A stretch of 64,000 nt of DNA from Agrostemma githago (Eukaryota; Streptophyta; Magnoliopsida; Caryophyllales; Caryophyllaceae), in contig OY288257.1 of NCBI GenBank assembly GCA_958450325.1, positions 17,193,873-17,257,872 on the forward strand. The letters are read 5' to 3'. The first letter of the stretch is position 1. Every line of letters begins with the position of its first letter. Of the stretch, positions 36,032 through 50,240 are shown piece by piece. The position numbers and the translations under genes were made by a program. Under the pieces are notes generated by a model. That model was not told the origin of the DNA and searched no databases. It saw only the letters and a program-made list of their open reading frames with translations.

Positions 36032-39000
36032 ATGGGTCCTCTTAAGTGTACTAGTGTCACTTTGCAGATGGCGGATCGTTCTATAAAACGCCCTTTGGGA
36101 GTTTTGGAAGACGTGCCCGTTAGAGTCGGGAAATTTTTTATCCCGGTTGATTTTATCGTCCTTGACATGGCCGAGGACACCCAAATTCCCATAATTTTGG
36201 GAAGGCCATTTTTGCACACCGTCGGCGCGGTGATCGATGTCAAGAACGGTAAATTGACCTTGGAAGTGGGTGGAGACACCATTGTTTTCTGCTTAGATAG
36301 TACACTTAAGAACCCGATGGTAACGGATTCTTGTTGCACGATTGATATTGTCGATGTTTTAGTTCATGATTCTATGGAGGCGTCCCTTATACGGGACCCC
36401 TTAGAAGCTGTGATATGTTTGGAAGCGTGTGCAGGTGATGCTTCCGTTGACTCTATTGTCGTTGATGCTTTGGAAGCTGCTTTGGAAGGAAGGATGCTCA
36501 AGGAGGAGCAAGGTGTCGATGTAACCAACATCGTACACACCTCATTTGCTATTGGCCTAACCATTCCAGAGCGTAAGCCACTTCCGTCTCACCTCAAATA
36601 TGCCTTTTTAGACGATACCGAGAGCTTCCCCGTGATTGTAAGTGCTGATTTAACTGAGCAACAAATTTCTGATTTGTTAGTTGTTTTGAAGAAAAATAGG
36701 AAAGCTATGGGGTATAGTCTTGATGACTTGAGGGGAATTAGTCCCGATTTCTGTATGCATAGAATTAATCTTGAGGAAGGTCATCGTCCTTGTGTCCAGG
36801 GTCAACGTAAGTTGAACCCGAATATGCAAGAGGTTGTTAAAAAGGAAGTTATGAAATTGTTGGATGCGGGAATTATTTATGCGGTTCCCGATACAAAATG
36901 GGTGAGTCTGGTACAAGTTGTACCCAAGAAGGGAGGGACTACTGTGGTCCCGAATGAGAAGAAGGAGCTAATCCCTACACGAATTGTGACGGGATGGAGA
37001 ATGTGCATAGACTATAGAAAGTTGAACACCGCTACACTTAAGGACCATTTCCCAGTGCCCTTTATCGACCAAATGCTTGAGAGACTAGCTTCTCACAAGT
37101 ATTTTTGCTATTTAGATGGATATTCGGGATTTTTCCAAATCCCGATACACCCCGCCGACCAAGAAAAGACCACGTTTACTTGTCCCTATGGCACTTTCGC
37201 ATATCGCGGGATGCCATTCGGGCTATGTAACGCACCCACTACCTTTCAAAGATGCATGATGAGCATCTTTTCCGACTACATCGAGTCCATTATGGAAGTG
37301 TTTATGGACGACTTTAGTGTGTATGGTATGAGTTTTTCAACTTGTTTGGCTAACTTGGATACCATTTTAAACCGATGTGTCGAGCTCAGTTTGGTCTTGA
37401 ATTGGGAAAAGTGCCATTTTATGATCACTGAGGGTGTAGTTTTGGGTCATGTGGTCTCCGAAAAGGGCATTCAGGTGGATAAAGCAAAAGTGCAAGTGAT
37501 TGAGCAATTGCCCTTGCCGGTTAATGTGAAGGGAGTGAGAAGTTTCCTTGGTCATGGGGGATTTTATCGCCGCTTTATCAAAGACTTTTCACAAATTGCT
37601 AAGCCACTTACACAATTGCTCCTAAAGGATGCCCCTTTCGACTTTACTGATGAGTGTGTTGAAGCTTTTAACAGGATTAAGCAGGCCCTCATTTCTGCTC
37701 CGATTATTCAGTCACCGGATTGGAATTTGTCATTCGAGATAATGTGTGACGCGAGTGATTATGCTGTGGGAGCGGTTTTGGGCCAAAGAAAGGACAAAGT
37801 CATGTATGCTATATACTATGCTATTAAAACACTTGATAATGCTCAAGTTAACTATGCAACTACCGAGAAGAAATTGCTAGCTATAGTGTATGCTTTGGAA
37901 AAGTTCAGAACCTACTTGGTTGGATCGGAAGTCATTGTTTTCACCGATCATGCGGCTCTCAAGTACCTCCTTGCTAAGAAAGAAGCGAAGCCCCGATTAC
38001 TTCGATGGATCCTCCTCCTCCAAGAGTTTGATTTATCGATCCGGGATAAGAAAGGAGCGGAAAATGCCGTTGCGGACCATTTATCGAGGCTTAGAGTTGA
38101 GGAGGAAGGAGTTGTCATTCCCATAGATGATTCTTTTCCCGATGATTCTCTCATGGCCTTAACTACCGGTGAAAGCGAAGGACCTTGGTATGCGGATTAT
38201 TTAGTTGGCAAGGTATTACCCTCTGATCTCTCTTATCAACAAAAGAAAAAATTTCTACATGATGTTCGGCAATTTTTCTGGGATGACCCTTATTTATTTA
38301 AGGAGTGTGCCGATGGTATTTTCCGTCAATGTGTCCCTCAGTGGGAAGTTCGAGGAGTTCTGGAGAGTTGTCATTCATCACCTTATGGTGGCCATCATGG
38401 ACCGAGCCGAACCACGGCTAAGGTCCTCCAGTCAGGTTATTATTGGTCAACCTTATTCCGGGATGCCCAAGCTTTTATTATGTCCTGCGACGCATGTCAA
38501 AGGACCGGTAATATTTCTAGGAGGCATGAGATGCCTCAAAATGGGATTCTCAAGGTAGAAATTTTTGATGTCTGGGGTGTAGACTATCAAGGCCCGTTCC
38601 CGTCATCCAAGGGCAACCGATATATTTTGGTTGCGGTTGATTATGTCTCCAAGTGGGTGGAGGCGGTAGCATCTCCTGCTAATGATGCTAGAACGGTAAT
38701 TTCTTTATTTAAAAAGATCATTTTCCCCCGCTTTGGTGTTCCAAGGGCGATTATTAGTGATGGTGGAAGCCATTTTCATGAGAAGCGACTTGATGCTTTA
38801 CTTGCTAAGTACGGTGTCTCTCACCGTACCGGTCTTGCCTACCACCCTCAAACGAGTGGGAAAGTTGAGGTGTCCAGTAGGGAAATCAAGTCTATTCTCC
38901 AGAAGGTCATGTCAAAAGCTCGAAAGGATTGGAGCTCTAAGCTAGATGATACACTATGGGCTTATTGCACCGCCTTTAAAACGCCTATTGGTACTTCACC

Positions 39001-39469
39001 TTACCGATTGGTCTATGGCAAGTCATGCCATTTACCGGTCGAGCTTGAGTACAAGGCTTGGTGGGCAATTAAGGAGCTTAACTTGGATCCACATTTGAGT
39101 GGGGAGAAGAGACTCATGCAACTGAATGAGTTAGAAGAATTCCGTCTTGGTGCCTATGATAGTGCTCGGGTTTATAAGGAACGCACCAAGCGGTGGCATG
39201 ACAAGCATATCCTTCACCGTGAGTTCAACGTGGGGGATAAGGTATTATTGTTTAATTCTAGACTCCGGTTGTTTCCCGGAAAGTTGAAATCTCGTTGGTC
39301 CGGACCTTTTTCTGTCACCCATGTGGGTAAATTTGGCTCGATTGAAGTCGAGAATGATTCGAGTGAACGATTCAAGGTGAATGGTCAACGATTGAAGTTA
39401 TATCATGAAGGTGCTCAAGTTGGAGCGATTGAAGTTATACGACTTCATCCCGTTCCCTCATCCCACTAA
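36032..39469 (+). CDS. Athila pol: protease end, RT, RNase H, integrase
   Basis: This is an open frame of 1145 codons. Residues 1-95 are the protease C-terminal half, with IILGRPFLHTVGA. RT spans about 260-500, with WRMCIDYRKLN, the DGYSGFFQIPI block and the catalytic FMDD near 425. RNase H follows from about 570 (MCDASDYAVGAVL). The integrase zinc domain is at about 780-825 (CDAC), and the core has WGVDYQGPF (about 848), SDGGSHF (910) and Glu 946, a D,D35E triad. The protease active-site Asp lies upstream in another frame, just past 35980, and a stop follows near 36020. The first ATG is therefore probably not the natural start; the domain set is otherwise unbroken. Confidence 0.9.
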   Translation: MGPLKCTSVTLQMADRSIKRPLGVLEDVPVRVGKFFIPVDFIVLDMAEDTQIPIILGRPFLHTVGAVIDVKNGKLTLEVGGDTIVFCLDSTLKNPMVTDSCCTIDIVDVLVHDSMEASLIRDPLEAVICLEACAGDASVDSIVVDALEAALEGRMLKEEQGVDVTNIVHTSFAIGLTIPERKPLPSHLKYAFLDDTESFPVIVSADLTEQQISDLLVVLKKNRKAMGYSLDDLRGISPDFCMHRINLEEGHRPCVQGQRKLNPNMQEVVKKEVMKLLDAGIIYAVPDTKWVSLVQVVPKKGGTTVVPNEKKELIPTRIVTGWRMCIDYRKLNTATLKDHFPVPFIDQMLERLASHKYFCYLDGYSGFFQIPIHPADQEKTTFTCPYGTFAYRGMPFGLCNAPTTFQRCMMSIFSDYIESIMEVFMDDFSVYGMSFSTCLANLDTILNRCVELSLVLNWEKCHFMITEGVVLGHVVSEKGIQVDKAKVQVIEQLPLPVNVKGVRSFLGHGGFYRRFIKDFSQIAKPLTQLLLKDAPFDFTDECVEAFNRIKQALISAPIIQSPDWNLSFEIMCDASDYAVGAVLGQRKDKVMYAIYYAIKTLDNAQVNYATTEKKLLAIVYALEKFRTYLVGSEVIVFTDHAALKYLLAKKEAKPRLLRWILLLQEFDLSIRDKKGAENAVADHLSRLRVEEEGVVIPIDDSFPDDSLMALTTGESEGPWYADYLVGKVLPSDLSYQQKKKFLHDVRQFFWDDPYLFKECADGIFRQCVPQWEVRGVLESCHSSPYGGHHGPSRTTAKVLQSGYYWSTLFRDAQAFIMSCDACQRTGNISRRHEMPQNGILKVEIFDVWGVDYQGPFPSSKGNRYILVAVDYVSKWVEAVASPANDARTVISLFKKIIFPRFGVPRAIISDGGSHFHEKRLDALLAKYGVSHRTGLAYHPQTSGKVEVSSREIKSILQKVMSKARKDWSSKLDDTLWAYCTAFKTPIGTSPYRLVYGKSCHLPVELEYKAWWAIKELNLDPHLSGEKRLMQLNELEEFRLGAYDSARVYKERTKRWHDKHILHREFNVGDKVLLFNSRLRLFPGKLKSRWSGPFSVTHVGKFGSIEVENDSSERFKVNGQRLKLYHEGAQVGAIEVIRLHPVPSSH

Positions 39470-40207
39470 AACCTTATTCTCATCAAGTCGTGCGGGACTC
39501 TAAACCAGTGCTACCGGGAGGTAGCCCGAGTATGTAAATAATTTCCCTCATTCTCGCTTTTTTTTATTTAGACGTTTTAGTGAGGACGAGAGGAGGGACT
39601 AATGTTTTTGAAGATGCGTAGAATCATCGGAAATGACTTTAATTGAAGATATTAGAAAAAAAAAAGGAGGAATAATTCACCGTGCTTGTGATAATATAGC
39701 ATGTCATCTCAGCCTAGGCCTAGGGGGGCTGTCAACTTTAGGGGCCGAGGCACGAGATGAATTTGAGTTCTAATAAGGTGATTTGTGCGTCTCAGCCTGC
39801 CCCTAGGCCCCCTGTCGACTTCAGGGGCCGAGGTACAAGGGAAATTAGAGGAGATGGGATCAAAATCTCGAAAAAAATGAAGGAAATAGGCCGTCAGGCA
39901 AGCTAGCAGGCCGCCGGTCCTAACCGGCTGGCTGTGAGAGGGGTATCTCATATAAAAAATCTGGAATATATTAGGATGCGCGTCAGGTCGGCTGGCCGGC
40001 CGCCGGTCCAGACCGGCCGGGCCGCACAACATACCCCCAAACCCATTTTTTTCCGTCATTTCATTCATTCCTTCATCTCTCTCGCCTCTCTCTTCTCTCT
40101 CTCATCCCCCAAACCCCAATTTCCCAGCATTCATCTTCCCCATCTTCATTCTCACTCTTCAAATTTCCCCATATTTTCCCAAGTTTGCTGCTACTCCCAG
40201 ATTTGCA
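39470..40207 (+). promoter_or_regulatory. Intergenic region with GC-rich repeat pairs and TATA box
   Basis: Two GC-rich units, each starting CTCAGCC and ending GGGGCCGAGG, lie at about 39708-39750 and 39791-39833, roughly 83 bp apart. A second pair built on GGCCGCCGGTCC and ACCGGC lies at about 39888-39935 and 39979-40022, with TATAAAA at 39951-39957 between them. A pyrimidine-rich stretch follows up to the ATG at 40208. This looks like a promoter and 5' UTR for the downstream ORF; function is inference. Confidence 0.5.
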
Positions 40208-41763
40208 ATGCCTCCTCGGAACAAGCGCACCAGAAACGACCATGCTCAACCCGACATTGATCCTGATCCAGTTTTTTCAGGTGTAATTTTTACCACTATT
40301 GACCAAATGGTACGGTTTCAAAATTTGAGAAAGCGGTCTATTGTTCCAACTCGTTTTATCGATCGTGATGCTATGCGAACTTTGGGCTTAGATTCTGCTT
40401 TGGAACTTTTGTTTAAAGGTGATGATATGAGTACATTTTTTACGATGCGTCATAATACGTATAATCAGCTTACGTTGGAATTTCTGAGTTCATTTGAGGT
40501 AAATAAGAATAGACGGTCTGGTGAGATTTCTGTTGAGTTCCGTTTATTGAATACTAGTTTTGCGCTAAGCCTGAAGCAGTTTGGGGATTGTTTTGACCTT
40601 AAGGATTATGATGACCGTACACCACCCGAGCATGCTAATTTTAGGGTGGGTGATTTTGGGAATGTATTGCTGATGCCCCGTACACTACCGCAGGGCACAT
40701 TAGTTCAAATAATATTCATAATCCGATCATAAAGGTTTGGCAAAGGTTTATGGGGTGGACGATTTTTGCTAGGAAGGAGCCACATAATGTGCGCACCGAG
40801 GAGGTGTCTATTTTGGGCTCGTATTTGCGGCGTAAGCCGAAGGTGTGGCATATTAATATTGCCTATCACCTCGTCCTCCAGTTTAGGAGAATAGCTACGG
40901 CCGTTGCAGATGTTCCTATTTATATAGGCGGGTTAGTCACGCAATTAGCTCTTCGGTTGACCGCTTTTCGTGAAGCAGATCATGATCCGGTCCAGGGCGA
41001 GATTACCCTTATCCTCCGATATTTGGCTTCTCTTAACTGGATTTCTTCTAGGCATCAGAATCGTTGGGCTTGGCTTATTCATGAGCAGGCGACTATTATT
41101 TTGCAAGCCGGGTCGGTTTGGTTACTTGAGGCTGATCAGCCTAATTATTTATTACTCGTCGCTGCCCCTAGCTCTCTTCCTTCGTCGCATGCTGTTACCT
41201 ATACTCGTCGCCCGACGAGCGAGCCTAGTACCTCCCAGCCCGCCTCTGAGCCCGGTCCATTCCAGCCTGCTTCTGAGCCCACCACCACTACTGCTTTTGA
41301 GCAGCCTCCTCCACCACCCCAGTATGCTCCCCTCCATCCCGATCTGATTGCATGGATGGAGCGTATGGAGCTGGGTGCCGGTTCTTCCACGACAGATTTG
41401 GATACTCTTCGCACGGAGACTCGTGCCGACACCATGGCCACTCACGCTCGCCTAGACAGGTTATATGCTGATCAGTGTCTCGGGATGTATCCCGTTTATG
41501 ATGACTATGTTAGGCGTGCTGCTGTGCCACCACAGGGCCCTTACCCCTCGTACTTTTCGTGGCCCGTGGGTGGTTATACTGACCCTTCGATTCATGGCGG
41601 CTTCCATCTTCACACTGACTATTTCAGCGCCCCGACGAGCCCTGCTTTTGGAGCCGCTAGTGATTATCAGGGAGGTGGTTGGTATACGGGTGGTGCGTCT
41701 GACTCTGGGACTGCTGCAGATGATGATATGGAGGATGATTTTGGTGATGATGATGATCAGTAG
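40208..41763 (+). pseudogene. Athila env-position ORF, frameshifted
   Basis: The first frame (40208-40732) and the second (to 41763) join by a one-base shift near 40690; the second frame is open for about 60 nt before its first ATG at 40750. The first 175 residues (IVPTRFIDRDAMRTLG, LTLEFLSSFEV) resemble plant retrotransposon ORF proteins of the Athila ORF-1 type. The C-terminal half is Pro/Ser/Thr-rich and ends in an Asp-rich tail. The ORF sits between pol and the 3' LTR, the place of env-like genes in Athila. I see no clear signal peptide or membrane segment, so an envelope role is not supported. Confidence 0.65.
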
Positions 41764-43288
41764 CGGATTGCTGATTCCGCTACCTTCTCCGTGTGCATAT
41801 TTGGTATGTCTTTTCTCTATCTTCGGTTTTTATTTGTGTCCCCCACCAATTTTGAGTCTGTATAATATGGACATTGAGGACAATGTCGAGTCTAACGTGG
41901 GGGAGTTTTTAGTATTTCTAGTTTTATTTCCTTGAGTCTTAGTGTTTGTCTATGATACCGATTATGCAGCAATGATGATAATTTGCACTCTTTAGGCTAC
42001 CTACTCGTTCTTAATTGGCATTTATTTGACCTTTGTTATGTGGAATAATAATTAATCGACAAGTATGCAACCAACTGAGCTATAATTTGTGATTCCCATT
42101 TAGACCGACCTTGCATTTAGGCTTTAGCTACAAAATTGGTGAGATTTAGAGCCTCCTGTAGCCAGTACATTCATACCTGGCTACCACTTAGGTTGTGTGT
42201 GTAGGTCTCCTCGTGGAATATGCTATGTCAATACGCATAAGTATGGTGTTTGCCCCTTTATTTTGACTAACTTGCCTAGTGATCATTTTTGGGACATTTT
42301 CATTTTCATCTATTTCTATCCATTTTCTCCTTGGCTAAAATGTTAAAGAATTCACAAAATGAACTACAAAATCAAATTTGCCTACCTAGCCAAGCTTGAT
42401 GAAGTAGGTCACCTAGTGCGTTCTATGCTCGTTATTGTGTGAATATGGAGATTTCTGATGGATGTTTGGATGTGGTTGAATCTGTTTCAAGGGAGTATGT
42501 AGATCTTGTCCGGGTCAATTTGAGTCATTGTACATTTGTTTCTAATTTCATCGAGCTTTGAAAAAAAAAAATCAAATAAAAAAAAATTGAGAAAAAATCA
42601 AAAAAAGGAAAAAAATCAAAAAGAATCGAAAAAGAAAAAAAATCAAAACAAAAATATATGTTATTCTCGTTACTTTTATTTTCCGTTTACTTGAAGAAAT
42701 TTGAACGCCCTCTTTTGACCCCGGACTCGTTCTCGTTGATTGGTGACTTGTATGTTATGTTTATGGAAGTGGAAGAATTTTTGAGTTGAGCATTATCGCA
42801 CTAGTTAGTTCACTAGCTTGGCTTTAACCTCACATGACCATTTCGATTTCCACCTTCTACCTTGTTATCACCATCCTTGCCTCCCTATGTGATCCTAGCA
42901 TGTTTTGTAAAAATTTAGAGGTCGATACCATACTAGATTGCGGGCATATTTCCATGAGTTGGAGTAGCTGAGCGTTTTCACATATTTATTTCACATATAC
43001 ACACCCTTCCTAATTAATCGATGAGTGGCTCCGTGAGTAGCCTATGCAAGGTTTTGGTTGAAAATGTGGTTTCTACCTATTACGCTTGGTGAAGTTGTGC
43101 ATTTGTTGATGGATTATTTTTCCTATTTCCCGTCTTGGAATTCGTTTCTTAGACTTGGTTAGATGTTTGCTATGATGGACTTGAGTATTTGGTTGCCTAT
43201 TATTTGCTTTGATTTGTTTCAGTATTATATTAGTTGTTTTCTTACGGGTCTTGCTTGAGAACAAGCAAGGGTTCGGTTCGGGAGAGTT
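41764..43288. other. Athila non-coding 3' region
   Basis: About 1.5 kb lies between the extra ORF and the 3' LTR. It contains the ACATTGAGGACAATGTC hairpin (about 41869-41886) and an A-rich stretch with AAAAAATC units (42560-42655). A purine-rich GGGAGAGTT directly precedes the LTR and is the likely polypurine tract. No coding sequence is evident. Confidence 0.7.
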
Positions 43289-43572
43289 TGATGTGTCGTA
43301 TTTATATTGTGTTATTCCCTCGATTCTGTTGTCTTTTATGGTCGGAACGCGCTCTTTAGAGCCGTTCTTCTAACATTTTGCTTTGAGTGAGTGTTTTCGT
43401 AGATTCTACACGATTTCAGGTCTTTATGTGCATTTACACTCATATCTGGTTAGAAGAACGATCCCGATACAAAACCCGTGCTTTAGGACGTCTAGGCGAA
43501 GAAGAAACGAGAAGTGTCAATTCATTAGGCCATGGAAAGTGGCCCATTACTTCTTCTATTAGTGTTGTGCGC

Positions 43573-43697
43573 GCCAGCCTGCATGTGACAGGCGGCCTGC
43601 TGGCCGGCCGGCATGACACAAGGACGATTTGAGCTTGATTTTTAAGGTGTGCGTCGGCCCCTGCATGTGGCAGGCGGCCTGCCAGCCGGCCGGCATG
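43573..43697. repeat. GC-rich repeat pair in the Athila LTR
   Basis: Two units sharing CTGCATGTG, CAGGCGGCCTGC and GCCGGCCGGCATG are about 82 bp apart (starts near 43579 and 43661). Each unit is largely palindromic. A TATAACTA stretch follows near 43727, so the pair sits just upstream of a possible TATA region. Confidence 0.75.
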
Positions 43698-43959
43698 CAC
43701 ACCCAGTTCATTTTCGCCCATTTTGTATAACTAAGGATTTATATTATGGAGCTATCCATCACTTTTCATACTTAGATTATATTTTCCTTAGAAAAAGCTC
43801 GTGACTCTTAGGATTCTAGCACTCGGTTTTCACTCGTACTCGAATTCGGTAATCTCGTTTATGCAATTTTCAGTTTTATATTTTCAATCTTTATCGTAAA
43901 TTACTTAGTTCATCGTAATTTTCTCTATTTGAACACTACAAGGAAGACGACGTTTAGCA

Positions 43960-44480
43960 ACCGATCAAATCGGTCGGGAAGGATAAAAGTCGGTCGGTAA
44001 ATAGAATTACCAACCGAATTTGAAATAATTCCGACCGAAATAATTTAGTCGAAAACTATAGTCGGAAACACTAGTCACCGACCGAAAATATCGGTCGCTA
44101 AATCACCGACCAAAGAGCGGTCGGTAAAAGAACTTTTCGGTCGGCAAATATTTACACCGACTGATTATGGCGGTCGGTAAATCTAGGAATACCGACCGAC
44201 GTGTCGGTCGGCAAAATAAAAGTTCGGTCGGTAATGCAAGTTGCCGACTGATATATGCGGTCGGTAAGAGCTCCCGACCAAACCAAGATCAGAAGCTCCT
44301 GGAAGATGTTTGGTCGGGGAAAAACTTAAATCGGTCGGTAATGCGGTCGGTATCTGTGTTTTTTACCGACCGCTGTTGTCGGTCGGTAATGTTTAACGAC
44401 CGACGTTTGACAATATCTTGGTTAATTAGGGCGGTCGGTAATGAGATCAGGTCGGTCGGTAATTAGGTCAAAGCAGTCGG
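43960..44480. repeat. CACTA subterminal repeat array (left)
   Basis: More than 25 copies of GGTCGGTAA, TCGGTCGG or ACCGACCG variants occur here in both orientations. The matching array at the other end lies at about 51655-51855. In CACTA elements such arrays bind the TNP1/TNPA-type protein. Confidence 0.9.
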
Positions 44481-44822
44481 CAAATTGAAACATGTCGTGG
44501 GGTCTAGTGATTTTGGTGTCCTCCAATTTGCGACATACAAATCTGCAATATTATATCCATCATACCATTCAACTCTTCCAACTCATCCAAACTACAACAT
44601 CATTCACGTCAACCTTCAGTCATTAACTTCATCCAATTCATTCAGAATCCAACATTTCCACAATTCATTCACATAAAAACATTCGATATCATGGACATAA
44701 CTTTCTAAAATGTTTAACTACTTAATTAAGAGAGTACTAATTAAAGTCTAAAGAGTCTAAACAACTTGAAAGAGTAATCAAAGTTTACACAACTTGAAAG
44801 AGTAATCAATTAGAGGTTCCAG

Positions 44823-46788
<1,966 letters not shown>

Positions 46789-46978
46789 CATCTTTCAAAT
46801 ATGATATGTTGAATGACAAAAAAAACAAACATATGCAAATAACACTTACCAAATGCAATCCAAGAAAACATTTAACAAATAATATCACCTTGCCTAAAAC
46901 CAAACAAACATATACAAATAACTGCATTTATCCATGAGTGTTGATCGACAACTATTTCATTGACCAAACAAATACAAG

Positions 46979-47015
46979 TTAGCAATCATCGTCGTCATCA
47001 TCATCGTCTTCTTCT

Positions 47016-47047
<32 letters not shown>

Positions 47048-50000
47048 TTCTTCTTCTACTTCTTCTTCCTCCGCCTCCTCCTCCTCCTCCTCAAACTCAT
47101 CTTCAAATTCCTCCTCATCAATGTTATCATCTTCGACAACCACATCACCCATCTCATTCATCTCTTCCATGTCCTCCCCTTCACTAAAACTTTCTAAGAC
47201 GTCATCGTCGACAAGACTAGATAATAATGAAGTACTACTCACATCTTCTTGAAATACCGTCACATCCACTGGTGCATTAAATTGTGACTTTGCCCGACCC
47301 TTAAAAACAGCCCACCAATGATCGCTATCCTTCTTTGGGTTTGGGTATGGAGCATAATAAACATGACTAGCTTGATGGGCAAGTACAAAAGGATCATATT
47401 TACCATATTTCCTCCTACTATTAACTTCTACTAGTTTATAGAGGCCATGAACACTTGTACCATTTGTGGAATTATCCATCCATGAACACTTGAACACGAT
47501 TGCATTATAAATTCTCTTCTCCCCACAATACCTCATCTCAATAATTTCCTCTAAAGTGTCGTAGTAATCGTTTCCTTCAACATTACTTACGCAAACCCCG
47601 TAATTCATGGTAGCTCTGTTTTTCCCATATTTCTGTGTGTGGAAATTAAACCCATTAATCATATATCTTTGCCAAGTGTTTACTTCTTTAGAAGGACCAA
47701 ATGCTAAGGCTTGAATCACATCATCTTTGACATTCATCTCAGTTACCTAATTGCGTAGTAGAGTGTTAGTGCATATGTGACGTGCTCAAAGTTTATTTCA
47801 TTCTAATATGTCAATACTGAGACTTACATATCCTTTAAACCAATTTGGAAACAACTTCTCATATGTAGTCCAAACTTCATCCATTTTAGCTCGTGGATGT
47901 TGCTCCATAATGAACTGTTCAAATAAGCTGTAATAATCCAGTTTAGTCGTGGCATCTACATCTCTTAATTTTAAAATAAACAAGTTAGTTGTTACTATTT
48001 ACGTACCGTTCATATTCTCCTAGTAGTTCACAATTTGATAATGCGCAGATGGGCACGATCGAACTCTTGTTCGTCCAAGTATCTCTGTTTTGGTTTAGCA
48101 AGTACTTTACCTTTGTGTTGTCGAAAGAGCTCGGGTAAAGATGAATCATTTTCATCTCCCGTGCCCACATCCAAATCCTTAACCTTTGTATCTACGTGGT
48201 CTTCAAAGTATAGAGAACAGAAATTTGATATTTCTTCAGTTAAGAAAGCATTGCAAATTGAACCTTCCACACGTGCTTTATTACCCACTTTTTTTTCAAA
48301 TGATTAAGAAACCTACATTTCGATATAGTGTTAATACGGGATTTTAAAATTACTGAGAGTATGATGAAACATTAATAAGTTGAGTATTTTCACAATTATA
48401 CCTCTCAAAAAGGTACATCCACCTATATTGTACTGGGCCACCAACCCTTGCTTCATAAGGCAAATGTATTGGTAAGTGCTCCATTGAATTGAAGAACGAT
48501 GGTGGAAACACTTTCTCAAGTTTGCAGAGGATCTCCGCAATATCGTTCTCCAGCCGCTGTATATTTTGGGTTGTAAGGCTTGAGACACACAAATCACGAA
48601 AAAATTGACTGATCTCGGTAATTGAATTCCACACATTAGTTGGCAACAAGTGTTTCAAAGCAACGGGTAATAGCCGTTCCATGAACACATGGCAATCGTG
48701 GCTCTTCATACCATGAAGTGTGAGACTATGTAGGTCGACGCAGCGACCTAAATCCGATGTGTACCCATCTGGAAACCTCAAATTGCATATCCACTCACAT
48801 AGTATCTTTCTTTGCAGTTTGTCAAGAGTGTAGGGCGCTTTTGGTTTGCGGCCGTCCTTGATGTGTAGGTGACCTCTACTACATAATCTGGGCAAGTCCT
48901 TCCTTGTGTTATGGGTGTCAGCAGTTTTATTTTTATTATCGAATACTGTATGAATTAATTGCTCGAAAAAGTTTTTTTCAATATGCATGACATCCAAATT
49001 GTGTCGAACCAACAAATGCTTCCAATAAGGTAGGTCCCATAACAAGCTCTTTTTGAACCACCCTGTTTTCATCTTTTTAAGTTCTTTGAGTTCACGATCA
49101 GTACCATCAATGATTGTCGGCCCGGAAGCGATCAAGGATAGAAACATAAATTGTTTTTTCATGCATAATCCAGGGGGTAGATTATAAGGAGTGAGAATCA
49201 CCGGCCAACATGAGTACGACTTACCAAATTGATCGTATGGTGTAAAACCATCTGTGCAGAGTCCAAGTCTAACATTACGAGGCTCACTAGCAAACTCCGG
49301 AAACATATAATCTAGATGCTTCCAAGCCTCACTGTCACTTGGATGAGCCATGGTCCCTGGTACACGTGGATTTTCAATATGCCATCTCATTTCTTTTGCA
49401 ATGTTTTTGGTTGCATATAAACGTTGCAACCTTGGTGCTACAGGAAGATAGGTTAAGACTTTGAAAGGTATGTCTGCCCCACTAAAAGTTTTCTTCTTGT
49501 ACTTATCTTTTCCACACTTTTTACATTTATCAAGCATGGAGTCTTCTTTCCAAAATAGCATGCATCCGTCCTGACATGAATGGATCCTATGATGGGGCAT
49601 TTGAAGGCCCCTAAGCAACTTTTTAGTGTCATAAAATGTGCGAGTCATCATATTATCTCGTGGAATGATATCCTCAATCAAAGCAGCTATCTTATCTAAA
49701 CTTCTTTCCGGTAGGTTGTCCTCACATTTAATGTTAATCATCCTAGAAGCTACTTCTAGCAATGACGACTCACATCCACGATACAGAGGTTTCTCGGCGG
49801 CCTCTAACATTTCAAAAAAAATCTTTCAGATCAGGGTGGGGGCTTTCTTCTTCACCCAAAGAAGAATCCTCAACACGGCCGAACATTATGTCTCCAAATG
49901 CATCTACTATCATCTCCCGATAAGGTTGGTCGATGAAAGCATTAGTGTTTGTTAAAGTAGTAGGATTACTAATAAAAGAAAAGGGTTCTCCATGGCACAC

Positions 50001-50240
50001 CCAATTAGTATAACCAGGCGTAAACCCTTTGTTAATGAGATGCTCTTTCACCGTAAACTCATTCAAGTACTTCAAATTTTCACACTTCACACATGGACAT
50101 CTAAAAATCTGATGTGTCTTGTATTCTTCTTGTTCCTTAGCATGTAGAATAAAATCATCCACCCCAAGTATAAACTCATACTTAACTTTGTTTCTATCGT
50201 CTACCCTTTCGTACATCCATTTTCTTTCGGTATTCGTCAT
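46979..50240 (-). pseudogene. TNP2-like transposase, frameshifted and internally deleted
   Basis: The gene starts at 50240 with a transposase-associated domain (WMYERVDD, CPCVKCEN, YTNWVCHGE). A frame break in a T-run at about 49813-49820 leads into the 48350-49810 frame: zinc-like CKKCGKDKYKKK, LGLCTDGFTPYDQF, the VILTPYNLPPGLCMK block, then LPYWKHLLVRHNLDVMHIEKN and a DUF4218-type region. Family members usually have well over 100 residues, including a conserved DFPAYG segment, between GPT and LPYWK; here only about 30 remain. Further frames at 48288-48028 and 47983-47798 lead to a DUF4216-type region with a Glu/Asp tail (47737-46979). A catalytic part appears lost, so an active enzyme is unlikely. 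Confidence 0.85.

Noticed and set aside
46979..47187. Leu/Pro-rich frame on the plus strand opposite an acidic tail
   Set aside because: It is the complement of the Glu/Asp codon run at the end of the TNP2-like gene.
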